Counted from the first letter of the stretch, positions 1 through 10,617 are shown. The stretch: DNA of 64,000 nt from Chrysoporthe austroafricana (GCA_001051155.2 JYIP02000001.1:5704001-5768000), one strand, 5' to 3'. Numbers and translations: made by a program. Notes: generated from the letters alone by a model not told the origin.

Positions 1-352
1 GTTGCGGCACTGAATAGCGTTGCGGGGTCTCTGGAAACCTTGGCGTTAACGGTGCCATGGTATATAGTCACATAGTGTGACCCATAGCCTGGGCCACTCC
101 TCGCGTCCTCCTCAGCCTTATCTATCAGCCCCTCCGGCCGAGGTCCTCGCCGTCTCTGCTCTTCCACCACCACACAGACGGCGTCCGTCCCATGGTCTCG
201 ACCTCCCGCGTGGCCTGCAGCCGGGACATCTCGCAGTGACCATCCGGGTCGCGTTCCGGACCGCCCAAGCAGCCGGGCCCAGAATACCACCTCGGGGGCT
301 ACCTAGTGTAACACTACCTACGGTACACCATACACCACCCATCCAGCCGGAT
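1..352. other. Upstream region of the Kha1-like gene
   Basis: An open frame continues upstream of 353 to position 77 without a stop, but its composition (Pro/Arg/Ser-rich, no family similarity) is that of untranslated leader. I see no other gene, repeat or clear promoter motif here. Confidence 0.5.
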
Positions 353-3293
353 ATGGCGACCGTGTGCGGCCTCGCGCGCCGCCCGCCGCTGCTCTCCATG
401 GCGGCGTCCGTCCTCGCCTTCGCCGCCCTCGCCGCCGCGGAGGAGCAGCCCCTGCGGCCTCGTGCCACTGCGGCGCCCCAGGCCGGCATCCTCGAGGGCG
501 GCAACCCCGTCGCCTACAGCCAGTCCAACCCGGTCCTGCTCTTCATCATCCAGGCCATCATCATCATCATCTTCTGCCGCATCCTCCACTGGCCCCTCTC
601 CTACCTGAACCAGCCGCGCGTCATCGCCGAGGTCATCGGCGGCATCCTGCTGGGGCCCTCGGTCATGATGCGCATCCCCAACTTCCAGGCCTCCATCTTC
701 CCCACGCTCTCCATGCCCATCCTCAACAACGTCGCGAACCTGGGCCTGATCATCTTCCTCTTCCTCGTCGGCCTCGAGGTCGACCTCCGCCTCTTCACCA
801 GCAACTGGCGCATCGCCCTGACCGTCGGCCTCGCCGGCATGGCCCTGCCCTTCGGCCTCGGCATCGCCATCGCCTGGGGCCTGTACCACCAGTTCCGGGG
901 CGACGCCGACACCGTCGAGATCAGCTTCGGCGTCTACGCCCTCTTCATCGGCACCGCCCTCGCCATCACCGCCTTCCCCGTGCTGTGCCGCATCCTGACC
1001 GAGCTGAACCTGCTCGGCTCGTCCGTCGGCGTCACCGTCCTGGCCGCCGGCATCGGCAACGACGTCACCGGCTGGATCCTCCTCGCCCTCTGCGTCGCCC
1101 TCGTCAACAACTCGACCGGCCTGGCGGCCCTCTGGGCCCTGCTCTGCGTCGTCGGCTGGGCCCTGTTCCTGTGCTTTGCCGTCCGCCCCTGCTTCATCTG
1201 GTGCCTCAAGAAGACGGGCAGTCTCCAGAAGGGCCCTACCCAGGGCATGGTCGCCCTGACCCTGGGGATTGCCCTCATCTCGGCCTGGTTTACCGGTGAG
1301 TGAGGCACATTCTGGCCGCGAGATAGAGATGACCGGGGGGGGGGGTTGTGCTATCTCGCTAGACCGCGTGGCTGACAAGTCGTCCCATAGGCATTATCGG
1401 GGTTCATCCCATCTTCGGCGCCTTCCTGGCTGGCCTGATCTGCCCCCACGAGGGGGGTTTCGCCATCAAGCTGACCGAGAAGATCGAGGATATTGTCTCG
1501 GTGCTCTTCCTGCCGCTCTACTTTGCCCTGTCGGGGCTCAGCACCAACCTCGGCCTGCTCAACGACGGCATCACCTGGGCCTACGTGATCGGCGTCATCG
1601 CCGTGGCCTTCTCTGGTAAGATCATCGGAGGCACGCTGGCGGCGCGGTTCAACAGGCTCGAGTGGCGAGAGTCCTTCACCATCGGGTGCCTCATGAGCTG
1701 CAAGGGTCTCGTCGAGCTGATCGTGCTTGTAAGTGGAAGACGCGAAACCCCCCCCCCCAAGCGGAGACGCCAGCTGACAGGAGGAAACTATAGAACGTGG
1801 GCCTGCAGGCCAAGATCCTCTCTGAGCGTACTTTCACTATCTTCGTCGTCATGGCTTTGGTAAGTCTCATGCATGCAACATCGCGAGGGGGGAGCCCGTC
1901 AGCCGCTAACCGGGCGCAACCCTAGGTCACTACGGTATCCACGACCCCATTGGTCAAGTGGCTCTACCCGCCGTGGTACCAGAGCAAGATGGACAGGTTC
2001 CGACGGGGCGAGACCGACAAGGACGGGAACCCGATCGGCTCGACGACCTCGAGCGGCGGAGACGCCCAGACGCTGAGCTCCGCCCAGATCCGCCGGCTGC
2101 TCGTCTACCTGCGGCTGGACAGCCTGCCGGGCCTCTTCACCTTCATCGCCCTGCTCGGGGCCGACGCGCAGGCCCAGAAGCAGGCCGCCGAGGTGCTAGA
2201 CGACAAGAACGACGGCGGCGGCGGCGGCGGTGACCCCGGGCGGCGGCCCCTCGAGGTGCACGGGCTGCGCATCCTCGAGCTCACGGAGCGCAACTCGTCC
2301 GTCATGCAGCTGACGGAGGGCGAGGAGTACTTCTCGGAGCGCGACCCGGTGGTGAACACGTTCCGCACCTTCTCGCGGCTGCACGACGTCGCGGTCGCGG
2401 GCCGCGTCGCCGTCGTCCCCACGGCCTCGTACGCCGAGACCCTCATGAAGCAGGCCGCCGACGTCGCGTCCGACTTCCTCCTGGTGCCGTGGGGCGAGTC
2501 CGGCAGCGTCGGCGAGGACGTGGCCTCGGCGCTCGACGGGGCGGCGCGCGCGGCCGCGCAGGACCGCTTCGCGGGCCGCGGCCACCTCGACTTCATCGCC
2601 CAGGTCCTGCACCGGCCCGCCTGCAACACGGGCGTCTTCATCAACCACGGCCTCGGCGGGCTGCTGGAGCCGCCTAGCGGGGCGGGGCCCAAGAAGGGCA
2701 AGGGCGCCCTGTCGGTCCACAGCCAGCGCGACCCGGCCAGCCTGCCCGTCAAGGACAAGACGCACCAGATCTTCTTCCCGTTCCTGGGCGGCGTCGACGA
2801 CCGCGTCGCGCTGCGCTTCGCGCTGCGGCTCGCCCGCAGCCCCAACGTGACGCTCACCGTCGTGCACCTCAACTGGGCGGGGACGGACTCGGGCGACGAG
2901 ATGGACGCCCACCATGCCGCCGGCGGGGACGAGGCCAAGGTGGTGGCGGACGGCGCGTCGGCGCAGGACATGGCGCTCCTGGCGTCGCTGTCGGCAGCCC
3001 CGCCCCGGGACCTGGTGGGCCGCCTGACGATCGCCGAGATCAACGTCACGCGTGGGACGGCCGTGGCCGAGGCCGTGGCCCGGGCCCGGCTGCACGTGGG
3101 CAACTTCCCGCGGAACGCGGGCGACATCGTCCTGGTGGGCCGGTCGCACGGGGACCTCGGCGACGAGGTGGTCGAGATCGACGGCGGGGACCTGCGCAAG
3201 ACGATCGGCGTGGCCGGCCAGCAGCTTGTCGACAGCGGTGTCAAGGCGAGCCTGCTGGTCATCAAGGCCGGAGGTGCGGGACTCAACTGGTGA
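353..3293 (+). CDS. K+(cation)/H+ antiporter, Kha1-like (CPA2 family)
   Basis: Predicted integral membrane cation/proton exchanger of the CPA2 (KefB/Kha1) family; yeast Kha1 works in Golgi/endosomal pH and K+ homeostasis (family knowledge). Exons 353-1295, 1391-1728, 1794-1859 and 1926-3293 give 904 aa; all three introns have GT-AG ends and the joins restore the conserved series of membrane helices (for example ELIVL joined to NVGLQAKIL). The ATG at 353 is followed by a hydrophobic stretch, LLSMAASVLAFAALAAA, that looks like a signal peptide. About 12 hydrophobic segments occupy residues 60-430, including LGLIIFLFLVGLEVDLR and GNDVTGW. A hydrophilic C-terminal half (about residues 460-900) contains a Gly run (GGGGGG) and segments such as ILVGRSHGDLGDEVV-type sequence resembling universal-stress-like regulatory domains, which are usual in fungal Kha1 homologues. 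Convergent with the Rad10 gene. The family call is secure; the ion preference is inferred. Confidence 0.9.
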
Positions 3294-4013
3294 TCGAAGC
3301 ATTTCGCTCGGGTTAAGGGGGGGGGGAGCATCTATCTTTCTCATGGGCTTGCTCGGCGTTCTCTTTGGGCTTGTGGCAACACACTACTTTGGCCAACCAT
3401 TTCTCTTCGAAGCGTGTCTGGGCTATGTAATATGACCAATCTGGCATTATGGGAACGTTACCCACGTCATGAGGATGAATTAGCCTTATAGCTTTATACC
3501 CTGAACCATCCTATAAACTGAAGCTATTCCCTTGGCAAGTGCATCTGCGTCTTGCCGTCCTGCGAGCTGAAGGACTGACCGCGTTTGACCAGAAAGCGAG
3601 TACTGGTCCCGTGGCCTATTCTGTCAGCCTCGTGAAGCAGCCTCATCAAGACTCGGTCAGCATCTGACATCGGCTTAGGCCAAACGACCCCCTCCCAGGA
3701 CGAGAGCATGCCTCTGATGCCCTGCTAGCTGACGGAGGATGGAGAATCTGGCCCAGGTCTCTCTCCATCGCACCTCTCTGGATGGCCGGAATCCCGATGG
3801 AGAGAGACTTCAGCACTAGGATTGTGCATTCGCCCTCTCCAGGGATAGTAAGACAGCGAGGTGCTGGGCACATTACAACCTGTGCCGCACCAGCTGCGTC
3901 GATTAACTCGCGGAGAAGTCCAGGGTATCGGATGCCCACCAGACGGTGGCCAGACCCCAAGGAGGCACGATGTCTTCCATGGAAGGCGATACACCCGTAC
4001 CACGTCGACACGT
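3294..4013. other. Intergenic, shared 3' region of Kha1-like and Rad10-like genes
   Basis: The two genes converge on this 720-nt interval, which should hold both 3' UTRs and terminators. Only short, non-conserved frames are present. No repeat or RNA gene was seen. Confidence 0.5.
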
Positions 4014-5414
4014 TCAACCACCCTGCCGCAGTCTCGCTAAGGCGGCCGCAACGCCGCCCCCAAGCTCATCCTCCCCCCTGGACGACGACGCCCCGCTCGC
4101 AGACGCGCCCGCGGCCCCGGCCCCAGCTCGAGCCCGGGCCGCCTCCTCGGCCATCCGCCTGGACTCCTCGATGGCGGCCGCCAGCTCTGCGTCCTCCTCG
4201 TCACCATCGTCTCCCCGCGCGGGGCCGGACAGCCTCGCCTTCTTGGCCAGCCGCTCGTCCGCGGCGTCCGGCGCCGCGGCGCCGCGGCTCCTGGACGCCG
4301 GGGTGCCGGCCATCTCGCGCAGGGGCACGCGGCCGAGGGGCACGGCGTCGTCGAGGGTGGTCCCGGCGGCGCGGTCGGGGCCCCGCCTGGCGGCGCGCTT
4401 GGCGCGGAAGGGCTCCTTGACGGCGGCGCACCAGGCCTTGACCTTCTTCTCGCCCCAGCCGCTGATGACGCCGATGGTCTCGGGGTCGGCGTTGACGGCG
4501 GCGCGCAGGCTGCCGAAGGTGCTGACGAGGGCGACGGCGTCGGCCTTGTTGACGGCGCGGGGCACGGTGACGAACTCGACGAGCTTCTCGGCGTAGCCCG
4601 AGGCCTGGGCGCCCTTGATGGCGGCGAAGGAGGCGTGCTCGTAGGCCTTGTACAGCTCGAGGTAGCGGGCGGCCTCGGCGGCGGACCAGCACAGGACGAG
4701 GGTCACGTTGTTGACCAGGCTGGTCTTGGAGAGCTCGCGGAGGGAGTCCTCGTGGTTGGGGATGTCGACCATCGTCAGGAGGACGCGGAGGTTGTAGCGG
4801 CCCTGCAGGTTGCGGATGCGGGTGTAGATGTACTCGGGATGAAGGCGGTGATACTTGAGGCTTGGACGAGGGGGACAATGCCTGTCAGCTGGATGTATTC
4901 CCTTGCTGGGGGAAGGGGGGCACCTGAGCACATGGTCGGTCTCATACCTCAAGAAGAGAGCACACGTCGTCAGTCCCAGGCCATAGTCGGCCGGGATATC
5001 GCTATACTCCCACGCCACAGACTTGAGGCACGCCACCACCGGGTTCCCCTTCTGCCTCGGCGAGACCAGAATCGTAGAGCCCGCCGACCGCTGCGGCAGG
5101 GCCTGGGGCGTGGGCTGCTTGACGCCCGGGGCGGCGGCCTGTGGAGGAGGCGGCGGCCGCGGCCTGTCGAGCCTCTGGGGCGTGGGCTGCTGGATCCTCT
5201 GCGGGACGGGCTGCTGCACGCGGCCCGGTGCAGGTGCAGATGCAGATGCTGAGGCTGATGCTGATGCTGATGGTGCCGGTGAGGGGCCAGGACGAGGCCG
5301 CGTCGCAGCAGCAGCAGCCGCGTTGGCGGGCCTGGCGGGCCTGGCGGGCCTCGACGTCTCCGAGGCGGCCAGCGCGCTGAGGAAATCAGCGTCAGCACCG
5401 AAGTCGTCATCCAT
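4014..5414 (-). CDS. DNA excision repair protein Rad10/ERCC1 homologue
   Basis: Non-catalytic partner of the Rad1/XPF nuclease, which cuts 5' of lesions in nucleotide excision repair and in single-strand annealing (family knowledge). Exons on the minus strand are 5414-4948 and 4860-4014, giving 437 aa. Splicing out 4947-4861 restores the conserved CALFLSLKYHRLHPEYI block. The N-terminal 120 residues are low-complexity (Ala, Pro and Ser runs with repeated PxPQR units). The central nuclease-like domain runs from GNPVVACLKSVAWEYSDI through VTLVLCWSAAEAARYLELYKAYE. The helix-hairpin-helix pair follows (VNKADAVALVSTFGSL, then ISGWGEKKVKAWC), ending at EPF as in ERCC1. Unlike human ERCC1 it goes on for about 130 acidic and Ala-rich residues containing an LAAAIEES segment that fits a ubiquitin-interacting motif. 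The 87-nt intron is in frame and stop-free, so retention would insert 29 residues. Confidence 0.93.
   Translation of the reverse strand: MDDDFGADADFLSALAASETSRPARPARPANAAAAAATRPRPGPSPAPSASASASASASAPAPGRVQQPVPQRIQQPTPQRLDRPRPPPPPQAAAPGVKQPTPQALPQRSAGSTILVSPRQKGNPVVACLKSVAWEYSDIPADYGLGLTTCALFLRYETDHVLRCPPSPSKGIHPADRHCPPRPSLKYHRLHPEYIYTRIRNLQGRYNLRVLLTMVDIPNHEDSLRELSKTSLVNNVTLVLCWSAAEAARYLELYKAYEHASFAAIKGAQASGYAEKLVEFVTVPRAVNKADAVALVSTFGSLRAAVNADPETIGVISGWGEKKVKAWCAAVKEPFRAKRAARRGPDRAAGTTLDDAVPLGRVPLREMAGTPASRSRGAAAPDAADERLAKKARLSGPARGDDGDEEDAELAAAIEESRRMAEEAARARAGAGAAGASASGASSSRGEDELGGGVAAALARLRQGG
4861..4947 (-). other. In-frame 87-nt intron of the Rad10-like gene
   Basis: Read on the minus strand it starts GTATGAG and ends CCAAG. 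Its length is 29 codons and it has no stop in the reading frame, so gene callers can read straight through it. Removing it restores the SLKYH junction found in all ERCC1 proteins. Confidence 0.85.
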
Positions 5415-6413
5415 GGTCTCGTCTCAGGGCGTCCGTCATCTGGCGAGGACGGCCAGCGGCCTGTGTTGCGTTGGGCTTATGCGCGCCTAGATGACAGAGG
5501 CCCGCGAGAGAATAGAAGACACACGTTCGAGAAGGGGCCTGCGAGGTGCGCTATCGGGATAGACGAGAATATCGATCGATATCACAACCCCCCTTGTCTT
5601 TGTCCCTTCCGACGTGTCGCGCGTCGCAGCCTGGGCGCTTGCTCCCCATAGGGAGAGACAGCCGGCGCGGCGCATGCAGTATGACATAACACGCAGCCCG
5701 TCAGCGCCCAGGGTGGTTTGGTGGCACATGGCTAAATGGCCTGCTACTATGCAGCACATGGCGCATGGGGGTTGGGTTGTTGATGAGACTAGACGAGACG
5801 ATCTGCAGCTCGACAGGCACCTCGCAGGAAACCTTGTTTTTGTGTGTTTGTTTCCTCGAGGCCGCGCCGGTCTGGCCGCCCTGGGCGCCGGCCAGTCCCT
5901 CTGCCCAGTTGCTGCCTCTGCGGAGACGGGAGACGGGAGACGGGAGACGGGAGACGGGAGACGGGAGACGGGAGACGGGAGACGGGAGACGGGAGACGGG
6001 AGACGGGAGACGGGAGACGGTCCAGAGAGCGAGTCGTGAGATGGCCGCTCCTGGTGAGGCCTGCCAACATAACGCTCTGATGGTGAGGTGAGAACGGCCA
6101 GCCACAGCAGACAGCCTCTGGACCGGTCGCCAGGGCAGGCGGATCCAGGGACAAGAGAGGTGCCATTAACATTGAATTGAATTAAATTAGAATTGAGTTT
6201 AAGCCGGGCCTATCCCGCCGGTGAGGTTTCGTCGTGGATTGCCCGTCGTCCCATGTAGCCAGCCCAGCCCAAACCCCCCTTTACCCAACCTTGTTCCGGT
6301 CCAACAACGCCAGTAACTCCCTATGCCTTTCATCCATCCTTGGATCCAGTCGTCCGTCCCTGGAAGGGGGTTTAAACGATTGTGTATACAGGTCATATGT
6401 CGCGTGTCCCTCT
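5415..6413. other. Intergenic between Rad10-like gene start and unknown gene end
   Basis: About 1 kb that should hold the Rad10 promoter (right of 5414) and the 3' UTR of the gene at 6414-7601. The only marked structure is the 7-bp minisatellite near 5.9-6.0 kb. No gene is supported. Confidence 0.5.
5922..6020 (+). repeat. Minisatellite, 14 copies of a 7-bp GGAGACG unit
   Basis: An uninterrupted, perfect head-to-tail array of a 7-nt unit (GGGAGAC in another phase), about 99 nt long. Because 7 is not a multiple of 3 it is open in several frames on both strands (repeating GDGRRET and SRLPSPV), which creates spurious ORFs. The + strand is G-rich with GGG tracts every 7 nt, so a G-quadruplex is possible. 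Confidence 0.97.
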
Positions 6414-7601
6414 TTAATCTAGCTCCACCGTCTGCAGCCCCTCGATCTCCTCCTCGTCGGGGGGCACGCGCAGGCCCCGGCCGCCCGCGATCTTCTCGTG
6501 CGCGCGGTACAGCGACCGCAGCCACAGCTCGAACATGTCCTCGAGCGGCTGGCGCTCCTCGTTCGGCAGGCCCACGTCGCGGATCTGGTCGCGCAGCCGC
6601 TCGTACGCCTCGATCATGAGCCACACCTGCAGCGGCGGCTGGTCGCGGCGCACGGCGGACGTCAGCTCGCGCGCGAGGAGGTCCACGCAGATCTGCAGGC
6701 CCAGCGCGTTGGGCCGTGGCGACGGCGGCGGGCCCGTCGTGGTGGTGGTGGGGGTCACGGGCGTGTAGGCGCCGTCCTCGGGGATCGGCGACAGCGCCTC
6801 GGGCGTGAACGCCGGCTTGAAGTAGATGGCGTCCTCCTCGAAGTCGACCACCGTCGCGTCCGACATGGGCGAGCCCTCGGCCTCCGGCGGCTCCGACGAA
6901 GGCGGCGGCGTGGACTGCCGCGCGGCGTGCGGCAGCGGCGAGCGCCGCGTGATCGCCGAGCGGATCGTCTCGATGCTGTGCTGCCGCGTCTCCGTGTCGT
7001 GCTCGTGCCAGGGCTCCTCCCGCGGGTCGTGCCCGTACTCGGCGCCGTCGCCGCGGAGCTCCTCGCAGCTCCGCGCCCCGAGGAGCGCCTTGTACTGCTC
7101 CGCGATGAGCTCGACGTCGGGCGTCCTCTCCGCCCTCGTCGGCTCCGGGCAGCCCTCCAGCTGCCCTATCCGCAGGACGGGTGTCTTGGCGTATCTCCGC
7201 GCCGCGAACGACGACCTCAGCGGTGGTGGCGTGCCGGGGCTCGGCGGCAGCTCCTCGACGCACGAGGCCGGCGGCGAGTGCCTGGACGGGTCGTGGACCG
7301 CGAGGTGGGCAAACTCCGGGACGAGCTTGCGGGGCGAGCGCGACCTGTTGCGCTCCGGACGCGGCGACGTCTCCATTGGGCGCAGGAAGGAGCCCTTTCG
7401 TACATATTCCTGCCACTTGGGATCGCTCAGGTCCGGCGGCAGGGGGAGGGAGGCCCGCTTGGGGGCGTGCGAGTCGAGAGGCGAGTCCGTCGAGCCTCTT
7501 GGTGAGACGCTGGAGACAACAGAGCCGGGGCGGCGCTTGGGGAGCTTCCGAAGCTTGTTCCTGGCCTTTGCAGGCGTCGGGCAGTCGAGTGCCGGCGACA
7601 T
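6414..7601 (-). CDS. Conserved fungal protein of unknown function
   Basis: Single-exon frame of 395 aa; I do not recognise a named domain. The N-terminal two thirds is disordered, rich in Ser, Pro and Arg, with several SP and TP sites. A short conserved-looking segment near residues 45-55 reads DPKWQEYVRKG. An acidic linker follows (SPIPEDGAYTPVTPTTTTTG). The last 100 residues form the only folded-looking part, predicted helical, around LGLQICVDLLARELTSA and WLMIEAYERLRDQI. It ends acidic. Codon use strongly favours G/C in third positions, which supports real coding. The start is the first ATG of the frame after a GAG/CTC-rich tract. Regulation and localisation cannot be told from the sequence. 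Confidence 0.75.
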   Translation of the reverse strand: MSPALDCPTPAKARNKLRKLPKRRPGSVVSSVSPRGSTDSPLDSHAPKRASLPLPPDLSDPKWQEYVRKGSFLRPMETSPRPERNRSRSPRKLVPEFAHLAVHDPSRHSPPASCVEELPPSPGTPPPLRSSFAARRYAKTPVLRIGQLEGCPEPTRAERTPDVELIAEQYKALLGARSCEELRGDGAEYGHDPREEPWHEHDTETRQHSIETIRSAITRRSPLPHAARQSTPPPSSEPPEAEGSPMSDATVVDFEEDAIYFKPAFTPEALSPIPEDGAYTPVTPTTTTTGPPPSPRPNALGLQICVDLLARELTSAVRRDQPPLQVWLMIEAYERLRDQIRDVGLPNEERQPLEDMFELWLRSLYRAHEKIAGGRGLRVPPDEEEIEGLQTVELD

Positions 7602-7604
7602 GGC

Positions 7605-7632
7605 GGAGGAGGAGGAGGAGGAGGTGGTGGCG
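7605..7632. repeat. GAG/CTC trinucleotide tract
   Basis: Run of GGA units (gaggaggagg type) immediately 5' of the start of the minus-strand gene ending at 7601. A second similar tract lies at about 7703-7732. On the minus strand they are CT-rich, like fungal promoter or leader CT tracts. Confidence 0.8.
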
Positions 7633-7687
7633 TGGGCGGGCGAGGAAGGGGGGGAGGGGGAGACATAGGGGTGGTGGGCTGTGGAGA

Positions 7688-7688
7688 N
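7688..7688. other. Ambiguous base (n) in the assembly
   Basis: One undetermined base lies between the two GAG/CTC tracts, so the local repeat length is uncertain. No coding call depends on it. Confidence 0.99.
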
Positions 7689-8604
7689 CGGGGGCGGGCG
7701 ACGTGGAGGAGGAGGAGGAGGAGGAGGAGGAGGTAGTGCCGTGAGCTTGCTAGGTAGGTAGGTAGGTGTAGACAGTTGGGTGGTCTGCTGTAGAGACCTT
7801 GCTCGTTGTTATGGGTTGGGTGCCCTGATGGGAGTCTCGCGCGTCATACGGGATGGTGACAAGCAGGATGGGCAGCAGGAGCCGTAAAAGAGTCGACGAG
7901 ACGAGCAGCAGTGACACGAGTACGAGTAAATATCGAGAGAAATATACACGGGCACAGGTGCAGAGCTGCAGAGCAAGTATGGGACCCTCGAGCCAGTTTA
8001 TCACACTAGAGAACACAGCCCGGCCAGGATGACGTTTACGTGAAGCCTCCCCGGCCAAGGACACCCATGACTGCCAGGCACTGACAAGACAGGCACCGCC
8101 GGAAGGGAGGGATGGATGGCATGGAGCAGGCGGGCGGGCTTGCGCGCGTGCGTGCGTGTGGGGGAGGCAAACCAACTGCCCGCCGTGGCCGTCGAGGAGG
8201 ATGTGTGTGTGCCAGCCATGGACCATGGACCATGGACTGACTGAGTGAGTGACGGAACGGACTGATTGACTGACTGCCCGTGCTGCCCGTGCTGCCATGG
8301 CACTGGCACGCACTGGCACCAACCGCAGAGGCCCTCCCTCCTCCCCTGCAAGCCTGACAGCCTGGCTGGGCGGTGGCCACAGGGGGTCGCTAATGCAACG
8401 TCCAGCCCCGTCCTCGCCTCCCGACTGGCGGCCTGCTGGGACGGTGGGCTGCTGCCACCCATAGTGCCGGATCTGCAGGCACTGCCATCCCCATCCAACG
8501 CTGTGCCCTGCTCCACATCCATCCGGTTCTGCGCTGGATGGCGTGGGCGACGGGGTGACGCAGGGAGACCTGGGGCGGGTCGAGGCGAACGACAGGCCCC
8601 TTCA

Positions 8605-8633
8605 TGCCATGCCATACCATGCCATGCCATGGC
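8605..8633. repeat. Short CATGC-unit tandem repeat
   Basis: About six units of a 5-nt CATGC motif (one CATAC variant). It produces a repeating frame with no gene-like properties. Confidence 0.8.
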
Positions 8634-8910
8634 AGTGCGTATTCGTCTAGCAGGGCGGCAGGGCGGGCTCGGGATCGGACATTTTGACCGCGGTCCCACA
8701 GCAGCAGCAGAAGGACGAGCGAGGGCGACGACGGGGAAAGACTCGAAGGGGACCCGTCCGTCGTGGACCGCCGCGAGGACGAGGCTAGCCGGCGCGATGC
8801 ACGTGTCTGACTGAGCTCAGCCTTGACCGCCTCGTCCCCGAAACCTCGACGCCCGTTTTTGCACCACTGATGTCGTGACGCGTTCTCGTCCTCCTCCCCG
8901 CGCGTGCAGG

Positions 8911-8932
8911 TGCAGCAGCAGCAGCAGCAGCA
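8911..8932. repeat. CAG trinucleotide tract
   Basis: Seven consecutive CAG units in non-coding DNA. Confidence 0.85.
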
Positions 8933-9741
8933 CCATCAACAGATAATGGAGGTTGTCAAGTCTGGTCGCAAGAAGCCGAACAGGCGGTCAAGCGGGCTGC
9001 CTCGCCGCTGCCGGCGCCAGCACCGTTGATCACCGTCATCTGCTGTCCAAGCAGGAAAACCGCCCGCCCGCGCCGCCCAGCGCCGGGGCGGACGCGGGTG
9101 GAGGCGGCCGTCAGTCAGCCAGTCGTCGACCTTCGCTCACCACCCCACGCTCCTCCCTCCCCCCAGCGCCTCCATACCTCGACGTGACAAGTCCGGATCC
9201 CTTCCTCCCCCTCCCCCCCGCAGCGTCGGCAGACACATCATACCTGCCGTGCTGATCGCTTGGCGTCAGGCACGTGCGGTGCCAAGCTGCCGTACCCGGT
9301 CACGCCAGCCCGCCAGTATGGGACCAAGGAAAAAACCCCACAGGAGCTTAACGGCGCCGGTGAGCCCAAGTCGACATGGCTGTCTGCCTGCCAGGCCCGA
9401 GCCCGGCTGAATCATCGCCCCGACGGGGTCTGATCCCGACCGTAAGTAGGCCTGTTCGTCTAGGTGCCCTACTAAGCACTGTCCACGCGCTCGGGTATCA
9501 GAAATGATATCTTCTCGATACCGAACTTGGGATACGAGGGCGGTGTTAGCAGCCGCTGTCCGAACCGGCCGGCCGTGCCTGGGGCCCTTCCTGGGTGTAC
9601 TGCCTCGCTCGCCAACGCGTGATTCTTCTGGATTGGGAATAAGTGAGGCCGCATTCGAACGGAATGGCGTGACACCTGCGCCTGAATCTGGCTATGTCCA
9701 GAATCCAACCAATGACGGCCTCCAAGCAGGATGGTTATTTC

Positions 9742-9767
9742 AATATATATATGTATATATATACGCA
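9742..9767. repeat. AT dinucleotide tract
   Basis: Interrupted (AT)n run, unusual in this otherwise GC-rich region. No associated gene. Confidence 0.8.
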
Positions 9768-10617
9768 TAAAGGAACGCTGCGGCTTCTATAGTTCATAGT
9801 AGATCATCCCATAGCGGACCATCACATCCGAAGCAATCCGTTGTCTGCCTGGCTAGCAATTACGTTGCCCGGATGAGGCGCAAAGGGCGAAGTCCGTTTG
9901 CGGAGCCAACCGGCTCGGGAGACGCGATAGTCTCGGACGCATACCAAGACGTACCCGCTCAGTCACATCACTCCTTCGTGTCGGCACGGCCGTTAGGGTG
10001 CGCAAAGACTTGATTCTTGTTTCTACCCTCAACTCCAACGTGTCAACCGGGTGGGTCCCCTTTGTGACCCCCCATCCCAGATGCTCTCAATGCTCAACAC
10101 TAAACACTACACAGGTAGTGAACCAGAATGCCGGTCGTCAAATCCATCCGTCCCCCATCTTTTTTCTTGTGCTGTTGGCATCATATTCTGACACGCCGTC
10201 GAGTCCTCCGTACCGAAGGCCTCCGATCATCTCATGATATCAGAAGCTCGTACAGAAAATCCTCTGGGTGGAGACTGCGGCATCCATCAAATCTCTGATG
10301 AAGATGGCAGGACCCATTATGCCATACCCGACGCCTGGCAACCCCCTCAAAATGACAAAAACTGACAAACGAAGAATCGAAAGCGGTGAATACTCCGGTT
10401 CGCCCAGCACCGCAAGCCTGGATCTACCCGACCGAGAGAGGAGAGTTTTGTAAAGGTCGCAATATTACGGAACTCGCGTACAAGAAGGCCCCTCGACGGA
10501 AAGGGGTCGGAGGGGGGGTATAAAGCAAGAACAGGGTGAGCCCAGGGCCGTATTTTTTTCTCCTTCTCGTGGTACTGCGTTGGCCGCCGCTCTCGGGGCC
10601 GGCTGTGGTCGCGAGGC

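Larger units (their letters stand above)
7602..10617. other. 3-kb intergenic region with simple repeats
   Basis: Several ORFs of 60-230 codons overlap on both strands, but none has coherent codon use or family similarity. The region holds GAG/CTC tracts near 7.61 and 7.70 kb, a GGTA run near 7.75 kb, CCATGGAC and GACT repeats near 8.22-8.28 kb, CATGC units near 8.61 kb, a CAG tract near 8.92 kb and an AT tract near 9.75 kb. It probably contains the long 5' leader of the gene at 6414-7601. Confidence 0.5.

Noticed and set aside
2105..3331. 408- and 382-codon minus-strand ORFs
   Set aside because: Antisense to the last exon of the Kha1-like gene, which has clear family similarity on the + strand.
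5922..6020. CRISPR-like repeat array
   Set aside because: The units are contiguous without spacers and the genome is eukaryotic.
5614..6172. Repetitive ORFs on both strands (GDGRRET and RLPSPVS repeats) that could be taken for a repeat protein
   Set aside because: They come from the 7-bp minisatellite, which is stop-free in every frame; the flanking codons are not gene-like.
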